Source: Paenibacillus tundrae
GTDB taxonomy: Bacteria; Bacillota; Bacilli; Paenibacillales; Paenibacillaceae
Direction of reading: 5' to 3'
NCBI RefSeq assembly: GCF_036884255.1
Contig: NZ_CP145605.1
Span: 4,092,001 to 4,156,000, forward strand
DNA length: 64,000 bases
How positions within the stretch are numbered: position 1 is the stretch's first letter; each line of letters opens with the position of its first letter. The notes beneath the pieces were generated by a model. That model was given only the letters and a program-made list of their open reading frames with translations, was not told where the DNA came from and did no database searches. This document shows, one piece after another, positions 1-8,592 of the stretch. The position numbers and the translations under genes were made by a program.

Positions 1-1032
1 TCCATTGCTTTTTTTGCTGGAGAAATTGCTGCGTTGATGCAAAATGGTCATGAAGTGCTACTCGTCACATCCGGCGCTGTTGCCGCAGGATTCCGAGAGA
101 TCGGATACGTGCACCGCCCTAAATTGCTCCATGAGAAACAAGCAGCGGCGGCTGTTGGGCAGGCATTGCTGATGCAAGCATATCAACAGGCTTTTGCGGC
201 GCACCGCGTTACTACGGCACAAATCCTTCTGACTCGAACCGATTTTCATAGCAGAAAACGGATGGGTAACGCGGGTATGACCGTCGAGGAATTGCTGAAA
301 CAAGGTGTTATTCCGATCTTTAATGAGAATGATACGGTATCTGTCGATGAGCTCAAATTTGGAGATAATGATCTATTGTCTGCTCTGGTCGCGAATCTAG
401 TGAAGGCGCAACACTTGGTTATTCTGACGGATACCAACGGCCTCTACACCGCAGATCCACGCAAAGATCCTTCTGCTACGCGATACGATCGGATTACAGA
501 AATAACAGCCGAGATTTATGCCTATGCAGGAGGTTCCGGATCATCTGTGGGTACCGGGGGTATGCGCTCTAAGGTGGATGCAGCCAAAGTAGCAACACGT
601 GGAGGCGTACCTGTCTTTGTTGGCCGTGTGAATGAGCCTGGTGATATGCTCCAAGCTGTGGAGGGCACAGGTAAAGGAACCTATTTCGAAACCAAGCTTG
701 CTGCTCTATCCCGTAAGAAACAATGGCTTGGCTTCATGTCTACCCCGCTTGGAACCGTCGTTGTAGACGCTGGTGCAGAGGAAGCTCTCGTGCATGGCGG
801 ACATAGTCTTCTCCCCGTCGGTGTTCGGCGGGTGCTTGGCACCTTTCATGCCGGTGATGTCGTCGAAGTCCTTGGACCCGATGATACACTGCTTGGCCGT
901 GGGATTGTAAATTACGATGATGACCAACTGCGACTTATCGCAGGACTACCTAGTGGTGAGGTTATCAAAACATTAAATAGCATTCATCGACTTGAGGTTA
1001 TCCATCGGGATGAATGGATTACTTTGAAATAA
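1..1032 (+). CDS. proB: Glutamate 5-kinase (5' end outside window)
   Basis: Catalyses ATP-dependent phosphorylation of glutamate, the first step of proline synthesis in the cytoplasm. The reading frame is open from base 1, so the start lies upstream of the window. The first visible residues (SIAFFAGEIAALMQNGHEV) lead into the kinase signature LLVTSGAVAAGFREIG. The amino acid kinase core follows, with FNENDTVSVDELKFGDNDLLSALVA and the ATP-site segment VGTGGMRSKVDAAK. The last 75 or so residues (VDAGAEEAL to the end) look like a PUA domain, as in full-length bacterial ProB. It sits 67 bases before proA. Identification is secure; only the N-terminus is missing. Confidence 0.96.
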   Translation, partial: SIAFFAGEIAALMQNGHEVLLVTSGAVAAGFREIGYVHRPKLLHEKQAAAAVGQALLMQAYQQAFAAHRVTTAQILLTRTDFHSRKRMGNAGMTVEELLKQGVIPIFNENDTVSVDELKFGDNDLLSALVANLVKAQHLVILTDTNGLYTADPRKDPSATRYDRITEITAEIYAYAGGSGSSVGTGGMRSKVDAAKVATRGGVPVFVGRVNEPGDMLQAVEGTGKGTYFETKLAALSRKKQWLGFMSTPLGTVVVDAGAEEALVHGGHSLLPVGVRRVLGTFHAGDVVEVLGPDDTLLGRGIVNYDDDQLRLIAGLPSGEVIKTLNSIHRLEVIHRDEWITLK

Positions 1033-1099
1033 GGCTGGGCAACAGCCTTAGGTTGATTTATTTTTCATACGAATCAGAGAAAATGGGAGGAATACAACA

Positions 1100-2347
1100 A
1101 TGAGTGAAGTGAGACAAAAAGCCATTCAGGCACAAGCCGCAGTTCCACAATTGAACCGACTGACAACAGATCAGAAAAATAAAGCTCTCCTTGCCATGGC
1201 AGATGCTCTCCTAGAGAAGTCAGATATCATTATTACTGCAAATGGTGAAGATCTGGAGCGCGGTAGACAACAAGGAACGCCAGAATCTATGCTTGACCGG
1301 TTAGCGTTAAATCAAGAACGAATTGCGGGAATCGCAGAGGGACTTCGTCAGATCGTGGATCTGCCTGACCCTGTGGGTGAAGTTCTTGAAACCTTTACGC
1401 GTCCAGATGGTTTGCACATTCAGAAGTTAAGAGTACCGATCGGGCTCATTGGTATTATCTATGAAGCACGACCTAATGTGACAGTAGATGCTGCAGGGTT
1501 ATGCCTCAAGACTGGCAATGCAGTTCTACTGCGCGGCGGATCATCTGCCCTCTCCTCCAATCGCAAAATTGTTGAGGTATTACATGAGGCATTGGCAAAG
1601 ACAGATTTACCTCCAGACGCCCTACAGCTTGTGGAAGATGCTAATCGTTCGTCTGTGGACGAGATGCTTAAACTGAATGGACTGCTGGATGTCATTATTC
1701 CCCGCGGCGGAGCTTCGCTCATTCAAAATGTAGTTGCGAATGCGACAGTACCAGTCATTGAAACGGGTGCAGGCATCTGCCATACATATGTGGATGAATC
1801 TGCCGATCCGGTAATGGCAGCAGAGATTGCGATTAATGCCAAAGCGCAACGTCCATCCGTATGTAACTCTATGGAAACTCTATTAGTACACGCTGCTTTC
1901 GCAGAGCAACATCTCGCAAATATTGCGGAAAAATTCCGTGAGCTAAACGTGCTATTAAAAGGTTGCGATGCTGTGCGACGTATTGTCCCTTCTGCCCAGC
2001 TGGTTAGCGAAGAAGACTATGCGACAGAGTATAACGACTACATTTTGAATATCCGTGTTGTATCCGGCCTGGAGGAAGCCATGCAGCACATTGCTCAATA
2101 CGGCACCAAGCATTCCGAATGTATCGTCACGGCGAATACAGAAAACGCTGAGCGTTTCTTGCATGATGTTGATGCAGCAGCCGTGTATCATAATGCTTCT
2201 ACCCGTTTCACAGACGGCTTCGAGTTTGGTTATGGAGCCGAAATAGGCATCAGTACTCAAAAGTTACATGCACGTGGTCCAATGGGATTACCTGCACTTA
2301 CTTCAACCAAGTATCGCATTACTGGCGATGGTCAGATCCGTCAATAA
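1100..2347 (+). CDS. proA: Gamma-glutamyl phosphate reductase
   Basis: NADPH-dependent reduction of gamma-glutamyl phosphate to glutamate semialdehyde, second step of proline synthesis. 415 residues, the usual ProA length. The aldehyde-dehydrogenase-type fold is visible: PIGLIGIIYEARPNVTVDAA, the cofactor-loop segment LRGGSSALSSN, and the catalytic cysteine in AQRPSVCNSMETLLVH. The C-terminal motif FGYGAEIGISTQKLHARGPMG is typical. The ATG is preceded by GGGAGG with 9 bases between. It lies between proB and proC on the same strand with no terminator, so the three are presumably co-transcribed. Confidence 0.97.
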   Translation: MSEVRQKAIQAQAAVPQLNRLTTDQKNKALLAMADALLEKSDIIITANGEDLERGRQQGTPESMLDRLALNQERIAGIAEGLRQIVDLPDPVGEVLETFTRPDGLHIQKLRVPIGLIGIIYEARPNVTVDAAGLCLKTGNAVLLRGGSSALSSNRKIVEVLHEALAKTDLPPDALQLVEDANRSSVDEMLKLNGLLDVIIPRGGASLIQNVVANATVPVIETGAGICHTYVDESADPVMAAEIAINAKAQRPSVCNSMETLLVHAAFAEQHLANIAEKFRELNVLLKGCDAVRRIVPSAQLVSEEDYATEYNDYILNIRVVSGLEEAMQHIAQYGTKHSECIVTANTENAERFLHDVDAAAVYHNASTRFTDGFEFGYGAEIGISTQKLHARGPMGLPALTSTKYRITGDGQIRQ

Positions 2348-2381
2348 GTTCGCAGTTTAGTTATTTAGGAGGACGATAATC

Positions 2382-3242
2382 ATGAGTCAAGAACAACAGA
2401 CGTTATTACAACAGAAAATCACTTTCCACGGAGCAGGTGCGATGGCCGAAGCAATCGTACGCGGATTAATCTCCCGCCTTGTCGTAAGTCCACAGGATAT
2501 TACGATGCTGAACCGCAGCAACCAGAAACGTCAGGAGGAACTCAGCAGCCGTTACGCGGTTCATACCGGAACTGCGGCACAATCCCAGGAGATTCTCTCG
2601 GGTTCTCCCGTTATTGTATTGGCCATGAAACCAAAGGATGCCGCTGCTGCTCTGCGGGAATTAGGTCCTCTTTTATCACCAGATCAACTGATCGTATCCG
2701 TCATTGCGGGATTATCTATACGTACGATGCAAACGCTGCTTGGTCGTAAACAGCCTATCGCTCGTACAATGCCAAATACATCAAGTACCATTGGACTTGG
2801 CGCTACAGGCCTTGCCTTCTCGGCCGAAATAACAGACGAGCAGCGTAGCACGGTTATGACCATGTTTGAAGCTGTCGGGATCGTTACCATTGTGCCTGAA
2901 GATAAGTTGGAGATTCTTACAGGGATTTCGGGAAGCGGGCCGGCTTATGTATACTATCTAATGGAGGCTATGATCGCTGCAGGTATTCGAGGCGGCTTAT
3001 CCAGCCAGCAGTCACGTGATCTAACCGTTCAGACGGTGCTTGGTGCCTCTCGAATGGTTCAGCAGACCGGACTGGAGCCAATGAAGCTTCGCAGTGATGT
3101 TACGTCTCCTGGAGGTGCAACTCAAGCTGCACTGAAGAAGCTCGACGAAGGCGACTTCTTTGAAAATGTAATTGCAGCCGTTAACCGTTGTGCTGAGCGC
3201 TCACGGGAAATGGGGGCTGCTTTGGAAGGAGATTTTAAATGA
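2382..3242 (+). CDS. proC: Pyrroline-5-carboxylate reductase
   Basis: Reduces pyrroline-5-carboxylate to proline with NAD(P)H, completing the proBAC pathway. 286 residues. An N-terminal Rossmann fold carries HGAGAMAEAIVRG. The middle has MPNTSSTIGLGATG, and the C-terminal dimerisation domain carries the family signatures SGSGPAYVYYLMEAM and DVTSPGGATQAAL. The ATG follows GGAGG by 9 bases. Its stop overlaps the mtnW start by four bases (ATGA), and the mtnW ribosome binding site lies inside the last proC codons. Translation of the proline and methionine salvage halves is therefore probably coupled. Confidence 0.97.
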   Translation: MSQEQQTLLQQKITFHGAGAMAEAIVRGLISRLVVSPQDITMLNRSNQKRQEELSSRYAVHTGTAAQSQEILSGSPVIVLAMKPKDAAAALRELGPLLSPDQLIVSVIAGLSIRTMQTLLGRKQPIARTMPNTSSTIGLGATGLAFSAEITDEQRSTVMTMFEAVGIVTIVPEDKLEILTGISGSGPAYVYYLMEAMIAAGIRGGLSSQQSRDLTVQTVLGASRMVQQTGLEPMKLRSDVTSPGGATQAALKKLDEGDFFENVIAAVNRCAERSREMGAALEGDFK

Positions 3243-4462
3243 ATAACATGTGTACTGCTACATATCGTTTGCATGACGATCATGCCGATTTTCGTAAAAA
3301 AGCGGAATCCATTGCCATTGGTATGACTGTTGGCAGCTGGACTGAGTTACCACAGGCCAAACGCGAAGCGATGCAGAAGCATTTAGGAGAAGTTATTAAG
3401 GTTGAGGTGCATGAGGCTGACGGTATGTCTCCTGGTGAGCGTTATGCTGATATCACAATTGGATATCCAGATGTGAACTTCAGCCGAGATATTCCGGCTC
3501 TGCTTGTTACCGTATTTGGTAAAATTTCGATGGATGGGCGCATTAAGCTTACACAGCTTGGCTTCTCAGACAATTTCCTGAGCGCATTCCCTGGTCCTAA
3601 ATTTGGACTAAACGGTGTTCGTGATCTGCTTGGTGTACATGATCGTCCGCTGTTAATGAGTATTTTCAAATCCGTTATCGGACTAGATGCAGATGAACTG
3701 CGTGAGCAGTTTATCCGTCAAGCGCTCGGTGGCGTTGATCTCATCAAAGATGATGAAATTCTGTTTGAGAACAAACTAACTCCGATTGAAAAAAGAGTCG
3801 AGGTTTGTATGAAAGCAGCCGAGCAGGCTCGTCAAGAAACGGGAAAGAAACTGCTATATGCAGCGAATCTGACCGGTTCGACCTCACAACTGAAGAAACA
3901 GGCTGAGCGTGCCATTAACGCCGGAGCTAACGCCTTGTTATTCAACGTATTAGCGTACGGATATGACGTTCTACACGAGCTTAGCAGCGACCCTGATATC
4001 AATGTGCCAATTATGGCTCATCCAGCCCTTGCTGGCGCGGTGTATCCATCTCCACATTACGGTATCTCCGCTTCCGTCTTACTTGGCCAACTGATGCGAC
4101 TTGCGGGTGCAGACATCGTCTTGTTCCCATCTCCATACGGCTCAGTAACGATGCCAAAAGAAGAGAATATGGCGATTACTGAACAATTGCTGTCGACAGA
4201 ACTTCCTGTGCGTGCAAGTATGCCTGTTCCTTCAGCAGGAATACATCCTGGCCTTGTACCGCTGATTCTGCGGGATTTCGGTACCGATGTGATTGTAAAT
4301 GCTGGCGGAGGCATTCATGGACATCCTATGGGCACTGAGGCTGGTGGACGTGCATTCTTGCAGGCAATCGAGGCATCGCAGCGTTCGATTCCTCTGGCAC
4401 AACATGCATTGGAGCATCCGGAACTCAAAAGCGCATTGGATCTGTGGGGTGGTGAACGATGA
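3239..4462 (+). CDS. mtnW: 2,3-diketo-5-methylthiopentyl-1-phosphate enolase (RuBisCO-like)
   Basis: Enolase of the methionine salvage pathway, a form IV RuBisCO-like protein without carboxylase activity. 407 residues, typical for MtnW. The RuBisCO barrel is evident: GPKFGLNGVRDLLGVHDRPL, the active-site lysine region GVDLIKDDEILFENK, and NAGGGIHGHPMGTEAGGRA near the C-terminus, which binds the substrate phosphate. The ATG lies within ATGA overlapping proC and is served by GGAAGGAGA six bases upstream. It is followed with a four-base overlap by mtnX. Being cotranscribed with proC rather than with mtnK/mtnA is notable. Confidence 0.95.
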   Translation: MNNMCTATYRLHDDHADFRKKAESIAIGMTVGSWTELPQAKREAMQKHLGEVIKVEVHEADGMSPGERYADITIGYPDVNFSRDIPALLVTVFGKISMDGRIKLTQLGFSDNFLSAFPGPKFGLNGVRDLLGVHDRPLLMSIFKSVIGLDADELREQFIRQALGGVDLIKDDEILFENKLTPIEKRVEVCMKAAEQARQETGKKLLYAANLTGSTSQLKKQAERAINAGANALLFNVLAYGYDVLHELSSDPDINVPIMAHPALAGAVYPSPHYGISASVLLGQLMRLAGADIVLFPSPYGSVTMPKEENMAITEQLLSTELPVRASMPVPSAGIHPGLVPLILRDFGTDVIVNAGGGIHGHPMGTEAGGRAFLQAIEASQRSIPLAQHALEHPELKSALDLWGGER

Positions 4463-5136
4463 GAAGTGATAAACAAACCGTCATTTTCTGTGATTTTGAT
4501 GGAACCATTACGCTTTCGGACAATATCGTTGCCATTATGAAAAAATTCAATCCTCCTGGTATTGAGGCTATTATGAAAGATACCATTGAACAAAAAATAA
4601 CATTACGTGAAGGCGTTGGGGCAATGTTCGCCCTCCTGCCCTCCTCACAAAAAAATGAGATTGTGGAATTTGTGCTTGGACAAGCCGGTATTCGTGAAGG
4701 CTTCAGCGAATTCCTAGAATTTGTTCGCCGTGAAGGCATTGAATTCAATGTGACCAGCGGAGGCATGGACTTTTTCATCGAACCTTTGCTCGCACCATTC
4801 GATATCCCGCAGGATCATGTGTATTGTAACGGAGCAGATTTTACGGGCGAAACCATTCGGATTGAATGGCCGCATCCTTGCCAGCCTCCTTGCGAGAATG
4901 GCTGCGGTATGTGCAAAACTACGGTCATCCGTACCTTCCCAGCAGATCAATATAATCGAATTCTGATTGGCGATAGCCTTACTGATTTTGAAGGTGCCAA
5001 AATTGCTGACCTGGTCTATTCCCGTTCTATTTTGACGGATAAATGTATTGAACTTGGTGTCGATCATGTGCCATTCACTACCTTTTACGATATCATCGAA
5101 GATATGAAACAGAAGCAAACACAAGGAGTGCTGTAA
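4459..5136 (+). CDS. mtnX: 2-hydroxy-3-keto-5-methylthiopentenyl-1-phosphate phosphatase
   Basis: HAD-family phosphatase that removes phosphate from the MtnW product in methionine salvage. 225 residues. The HAD motif I FCDFDGTITLSDN is at residues 9-21, motif II region FNVTSGGMDFFIEPL about residue 100, and the motif III/IV region RILIGDSLTDFEGAKIADLV near residue 170. A cysteine-rich stretch, HPCQPPCENGCGMCK (about residues 138-152), is reminiscent of the cap segment of Bacillus MtnX. Start overlaps the mtnW stop by four bases; mtnB follows two bases after its stop. Confidence 0.94.
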   Translation: MRSDKQTVIFCDFDGTITLSDNIVAIMKKFNPPGIEAIMKDTIEQKITLREGVGAMFALLPSSQKNEIVEFVLGQAGIREGFSEFLEFVRREGIEFNVTSGGMDFFIEPLLAPFDIPQDHVYCNGADFTGETIRIEWPHPCQPPCENGCGMCKTTVIRTFPADQYNRILIGDSLTDFEGAKIADLVYSRSILTDKCIELGVDHVPFTTFYDIIEDMKQKQTQGVL

Positions 5137-5138
5137 AG

Positions 5139-5792
5139 ATGGGTTTTGAGAAAATTACTTTGGAACACAAACGTCAAGTTCTCGAAGAACTAGCGGATGT
5201 TAAAGCACTGTTTGCCAGCCGTAACTGGTTCCCAGGTACAAGTGGAAACTTGTCCATGCGTGTTGGTGATTTTGATCCAGAACAGTTTTATTTTGCAGTA
5301 ACAGCTTCCGGTAAAGATAAATCTCTGCGCACGCCAGAAGATTTCCTGTTCGTGGACAAGCAAGGTAAAGCGATTGAAACAACTAACCTGAAGCCCAGTG
5401 CAGAAACGCTAATCCACTGCGAAATCTACCGCTTAACAGGTTGCGGCGCGGTATTCCACGTACATACCGTGTATAACAATCTAATTAGTGAATTCTTCGG
5501 CGCTGATGGCCAAGTGCCAATCCAAGGAATCGAATTGATCAAAGCATTCAACATTTGGGAGGAAAATGCGGAGATTCGTGTACCGATTCTGCCTAACTTT
5601 GCTGATATTCCTTCAATCGCTGAATTGGTTCCAGATGTGCTTGATGCCAAAGTACCGGGTATCTTGCTGCGTAATCACGGTATTTATGCATGGGGTAAAG
5701 ATGCTTTTGAAGCCAAAAGACATCTGGAGGCCTTCGAATTTTTGTTCGAAGTAATGTATCGTCAGCTATTGCTTAAAGGGGCTACATCGTAA
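5139..5792 (+). CDS. mtnB: Methylthioribulose-1-phosphate dehydratase
   Basis: Class II aldolase-fold enzyme that dehydrates methylthioribulose-1-phosphate in methionine salvage. 217 residues. Visible motifs are NWFPGTSGNLSMRVG near the N-terminus, the zinc-ligand pair in AVFHVHTVYNN, and the third histidine in LRNHGIYAWGKDAFEAKRHLEAFE. GGAGTG precedes the ATG by 8 bases. It is the last gene of the proBAC-mtnWXB transcription unit and is followed by a terminator near 6001. The acireductone dioxygenase gene mtnD, which follows mtnB in Bacillus subtilis, is not present here or elsewhere in the window. Confidence 0.95.
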   Translation: MGFEKITLEHKRQVLEELADVKALFASRNWFPGTSGNLSMRVGDFDPEQFYFAVTASGKDKSLRTPEDFLFVDKQGKAIETTNLKPSAETLIHCEIYRLTGCGAVFHVHTVYNNLISEFFGADGQVPIQGIELIKAFNIWEENAEIRVPILPNFADIPSIAELVPDVLDAKVPGILLRNHGIYAWGKDAFEAKRHLEAFEFLFEVMYRQLLLKGATS

Positions 5793-6000
5793 TTAATATG
5801 TGATATTGATTACGCTATATAGATTGAACGAATCATTTTCACACTGACCACTATAATGACACAACAACATTCCGATCACTGTTATCCCCAGATTTCTTTG
5901 ATCCCAATGACAAAGGGGAACATCCGTGGATAGCTTATGCTTCCGATGTAGCTTTCTTGGAGAAAGCTTTCAGACGAACGCTTCGCTTCAAAAAACATAA

Positions 6001-6040
6001 AACACGCCGATGTTCCCATGAGGAACTATGGCGTGTTTTT
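6001..6040. terminator. Bidirectional intrinsic terminator
   Basis: Outer stem AACACGCC/GGCGTGTT (6001-6008 with 6030-6037), inner stem GTTCC/GGAAC (6012-6016 with 6022-6026), then a T run on the + strand. It sits between the convergent mtnB and the membrane-protein gene at 6044, and an A run on the left side could serve the minus strand. The rest of the 5793-6043 gap shows only a second short hairpin (AGCTTTC/GAAAGCT near 5950) and no convincing gene. Confidence 0.8.
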
Positions 6041-6043
6041 GAT

Positions 6044-7309
6044 TTAGGATCGATCTTCACGATCTTTGAACAAAAATAGACTGTCGAGTTCATCGTCGGG
6101 ATTTTTGCTATTCCCACTCTTGATCGGACGTTGCTTCCCAAAGAGCAGCTTCAACCCTCCAACGATAAGTAATAACGAGACGATCATCGTATTCAGGTAG
6201 GATCGAATCTCGTACGTCAAGAATACGTTGGGGAACATCTCACTAAGTTGCGGAATAATAAGACGAATCGCTAAGTAGTACAAGCCTAGTGCTGCAATTC
6301 CGAATCCAATCAGTCGTTGATGGCGCGCCCAATCCTTGAAGATGGGATGATCCTCTAACGGTTCCCGCCCATACCGGCTTGAGCATTGAAGACCGTCAAA
6401 GAAGCTATAGAACCAGATGAGTGGAATCATAAATAAAAATACGGATAAACGAAGCAAATCTAGAATGTATATACTGCCCAGGAACAAAAACATGAGCTGC
6501 ATACCTCTTTTTTGTAAACCTAAGTAGAGATGCCCAGCGCCTGGGAATGCTGACAACAGCGTTGCTAGCATTCTGCTACGTCGCCCATTTACTCTTCCCA
6601 TTTCCAACTCTTCAAACAGTGTGCGGTCTTGTATTACCTCACCTGCTTGCTTGCGATGAATATGCTGTACCGCATCAAACATACAGTACACCCAAATGAC
6701 AGGTAGAATGAGCAGGAACATTAAGAAGTTCTCTTCATTCGTAATAGAGGCTACAAAAACCATCATTGCAAAGGATCCAAAGAAAGCAATTAAGAACGAT
6801 AGTCCTCGGTGCAACAGCCCCATATGAAGATGTCCAAGTCCAGGTATAAATGAAAGGAGTATCGTGAAGAATCGTTCACCTTCAGTACCTTTGCGATACA
6901 TCGGATTACCGTATGCCCCTTCAGGACGATCATATCCTTCATAGACGTGATCTCCATGGCTTTCGTTCGGCTCAAGCGAATCTACCCTTCGGTCATGAAA
7001 AGAGTCACTCACTCGGCCGTAAGGCGCCCTATATCCTTTATACTGTTCTTCTCGATAGCTTGTCGAACTTAATAGCACGATAATCATATCAAGCATGCTG
7101 ATCCCCCAGAAGAATACGGATGCCACAGCACCAAAGATCACCAAATCCTGTTCCGACAATACAATACCCAACATGAAGAACCCTACAAGTGTTCCAAAAA
7201 AGAGAAGCGGGTAGACGACTGCCCGAATAGGTCTTCTCCAATATAAGAATCCAAGCCCAGGGATCATATTTAGTAGAAATGCGAGTAATTTATTACGATC
7301 TGATTGCAC
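6044..7309 (-). CDS. Membrane protein with three TM2-like repeats, linked to an ECF sigma factor
   Basis: About 421 residues, function unknown. The protein contains three imperfect repeats of about 65-75 residues (roughly 11-82, 150-222 and 249-312, counted from the upstream ATG). Each begins with a hydrophobic helix ending in a PGxGxLY-type turn (MIPGLGFLYW, FIPGLGHLHMGL, AFPGAGHLYLGL), continues with RG and a second helix, and closes with a third (for instance VIWVYCMFDAV and LIWFYSFFDGL). The turn resembles the TM2 domain. Two more membrane segments follow near residues 335-350 and 376-394. The linker between repeats 1 and 2 is polar and charged. An ATG at 7318 directly abuts the AAAGAAAGG ribosome binding site, so the GTG at 7309, nine bases further on, is the likelier start. 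It is the last gene of the sigma/anti-sigma unit. Confidence 0.75.
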   Translation of the reverse strand: MQSDRNKLLAFLLNMIPGLGFLYWRRPIRAVVYPLLFFGTLVGFFMLGIVLSEQDLVIFGAVASVFFWGISMLDMIIVLLSSTSYREEQYKGYRAPYGRVSDSFHDRRVDSLEPNESHGDHVYEGYDRPEGAYGNPMYRKGTEGERFFTILLSFIPGLGHLHMGLLHRGLSFLIAFFGSFAMMVFVASITNEENFLMFLLILPVIWVYCMFDAVQHIHRKQAGEVIQDRTLFEELEMGRVNGRRSRMLATLLSAFPGAGHLYLGLQKRGMQLMFLFLGSIYILDLLRLSVFLFMIPLIWFYSFFDGLQCSSRYGREPLEDHPIFKDWARHQRLIGFGIAALGLYYLAIRLIIPQLSEMFPNVFLTYEIRSYLNTMIVSLLLIVGGLKLLFGKQRPIKSGNSKNPDDELDSLFLFKDREDRS

Positions 7310-7346
7310 AAACGTCATCCTTTCTTTTCAGGCAATACGAACTTAT

Positions 7347-7793
7347 TTATGGTTTCGGTTTGAAGTTATCCAGCCACGACGTAGCTGCCTCCGTCCATTT
7401 CTCTGTAAATGATCCGCCAGACTCACCATCCTGAAGATGATAAGGAGCTACCTTATCAAACAACCCCGATGATAGGAAAATCAGCGTCAGGCAGGCTGCC
7501 ACAGCGTAATGAAATACTTTATGTTCAAGCCAGCGATAACGACGCGAACGTGGTAGAGGCAGGACATTGGACGGTTGCATTTGATTAATCTGATGCATGA
7601 TCGAGTCGGCAAAGCCCGTTGGATCACTCAAGGAAGGCAATTCTCCATGAACATCGAGAGCTTCTAGATAATTGTGCATTTCGTCTGGATTGTCTATAAG
7701 TGCTTGTTCCATATACAGTGATTGGTTGGGAGGGATTCGACCTTCTATATATTCGGACCATTCCTGAACGGTATATACACCTGATTTATTCAC
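7347..7793 (-). CDS. Putative anti-sigma factor (single membrane span)
   Basis: About 148 residues, with an N-terminal cytoplasmic part of about 95 residues, a basic stretch PRSRRYRWLEHK, one membrane helix (FHYAVAACLTLIFLSSGLF) and a short extracytoplasmic tail. This layout and its position directly after an ECF sigma gene indicate an anti-sigma factor. I see no HxxxCxxC zinc motif, so it is not a typical ZAS protein. The chosen GTG (7793) overlaps the sigma stop and lies nine bases after GGAGG. An in-frame ATG at 7802 abuts the same ribosome binding site with no spacing and is less likely. Role is inferred from context. Confidence 0.7.
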   Translation of the reverse strand: MNKSGVYTVQEWSEYIEGRIPPNQSLYMEQALIDNPDEMHNYLEALDVHGELPSLSDPTGFADSIMHQINQMQPSNVLPLPRSRRYRWLEHKVFHYAVAACLTLIFLSSGLFDKVAPYHLQDGESGGSFTEKWTEAATSWLDNFKPKP

Positions 7794-8337
7794 GCCACTC
7801 ATCCTCCTTCCAATGATTTCGTATCCACTGCCGTGCACGATATAATCGGGACTCTACTGTTTTTACAGCCACTTGGGCATCGTGGGCAATTTGCTCATAA
7901 TTTTTCTCTTTTAAATAATATGCCGTGATGATATCACGATGCTGAGCAGGCAACTGGCTAATTCGTGCTCGTAGAGCTTCCTTACGTTCTTCCCGAATCA
8001 GTCTTGTAAGAACATCTTCTTCTCGTCCAGGTAAGTGATGGATTCTCTCTTCTCCACCTAAATCTTCATTGCTTCGTCTGCCGAGCTTACGCTTGGCATC
8101 AATTGCTTTGTGAAACGCAATGCGGGTAAGCCATGTTTTGAAGCCTTCGGATCGGTAATCAGGGAGAGATTTGTACATCTGTATGAACGCTTCCTGAGCT
8201 GCATCCTGAGCTTCTTGATCGTTTCGTAGTACCGAGTAAGCCACGTGGTACACATGCTGGCTATACTTATCGATCAACAAGCGAACCTGGGATGTGTCTC
8301 CTTCACGGATTTGTTCAATTATGCGCGCTTCATCAAT
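7786..8337 (-). CDS. ECF-type RNA polymerase sigma factor, apparent ATT start
   Basis: About 183 residues. Region 2 is clear (LIDKYSQHVYHVAYSVL, DAAQEAFIQMYKSL, FKTWLTRIAFHKAIDAKRK) and region 4 carries LPAQHRDIITAYYLKEKNYE and the helix-turn-helix VAVKTVESRLYRARQWIRN. The first conventional in-frame start is a TTG at 8280, but conserved-looking N-terminal sequence, DEARIIEQIREGDTSQVR, lies upstream in frame. The frame back to the preceding stop contains no ATG, GTG or TTG. An ATT at 8335-8337 lies eight bases after GGAGG in the strong site GGAGAGGAGGGGAGAG. It is followed by its putative anti-sigma factor and the repeat membrane protein. Confidence 0.85.
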   Translation of the reverse strand: MDEARIIEQIREGDTSQVRLLIDKYSQHVYHVAYSVLRNDQEAQDAAQEAFIQMYKSLPDYRSEGFKTWLTRIAFHKAIDAKRKLGRRSNEDLGGEERIHHLPGREEDVLTRLIREERKEALRARISQLPAQHRDIITAYYLKEKNYEQIAHDAQVAVKTVESRLYRARQWIRNHWKEDEWRE

Positions 8338-8470
8338 AACTCTCCCCTCCTCTCCATTACATTAGACGACAAAGCTTCACTCTGCCCCTGCATATTATTT
8401 TATTTTTTATTCACATAGTTGCCTTTCGCCTGAAAAGCGGAATTTCCATCCTGAATCATATCACAATCAA

Positions 8471-8493
8471 AACCACCCGTATAACGGGTGGTT
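8471..8493. repeat. IS200 end hairpin (3' side of tnpA)
   Basis: Perfect 10-bp stem AACCACCCGT/ACGGGTGGTT with loop ATA. It matches the hairpin at the other end in size, loop and the outer AACCA/TGGTT pairs. In this family such hairpins are recognised by TnpA. Nearby on the inner side, 8522-8539 and 8572-8589 are related short units (GGCCA + CCC..AAAAGGG), each able to form a small hairpin. Confidence 0.8.
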
Positions 8494-8592
8494 TGCTCTG
8501 CGGCTGAAAGCCTTTGTTACTGGCCAGCCCTAAAAGGGCGTTGAAGGATTCGCCAACCGCACTACTTTTTCGGCCACCCTTAAAAGGGTTCT

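Noticed and set aside
5830..6078. An open + strand frame downstream of mtnB with protein-like sequence (containing HPWIAYASDVAFLEKAF)
   Set aside because: It has no ATG, GTG or TTG start with a ribosome binding site after the preceding stop, and it runs through the terminator and into the end of the opposing gene. It might be a relic but I cannot support a gene.
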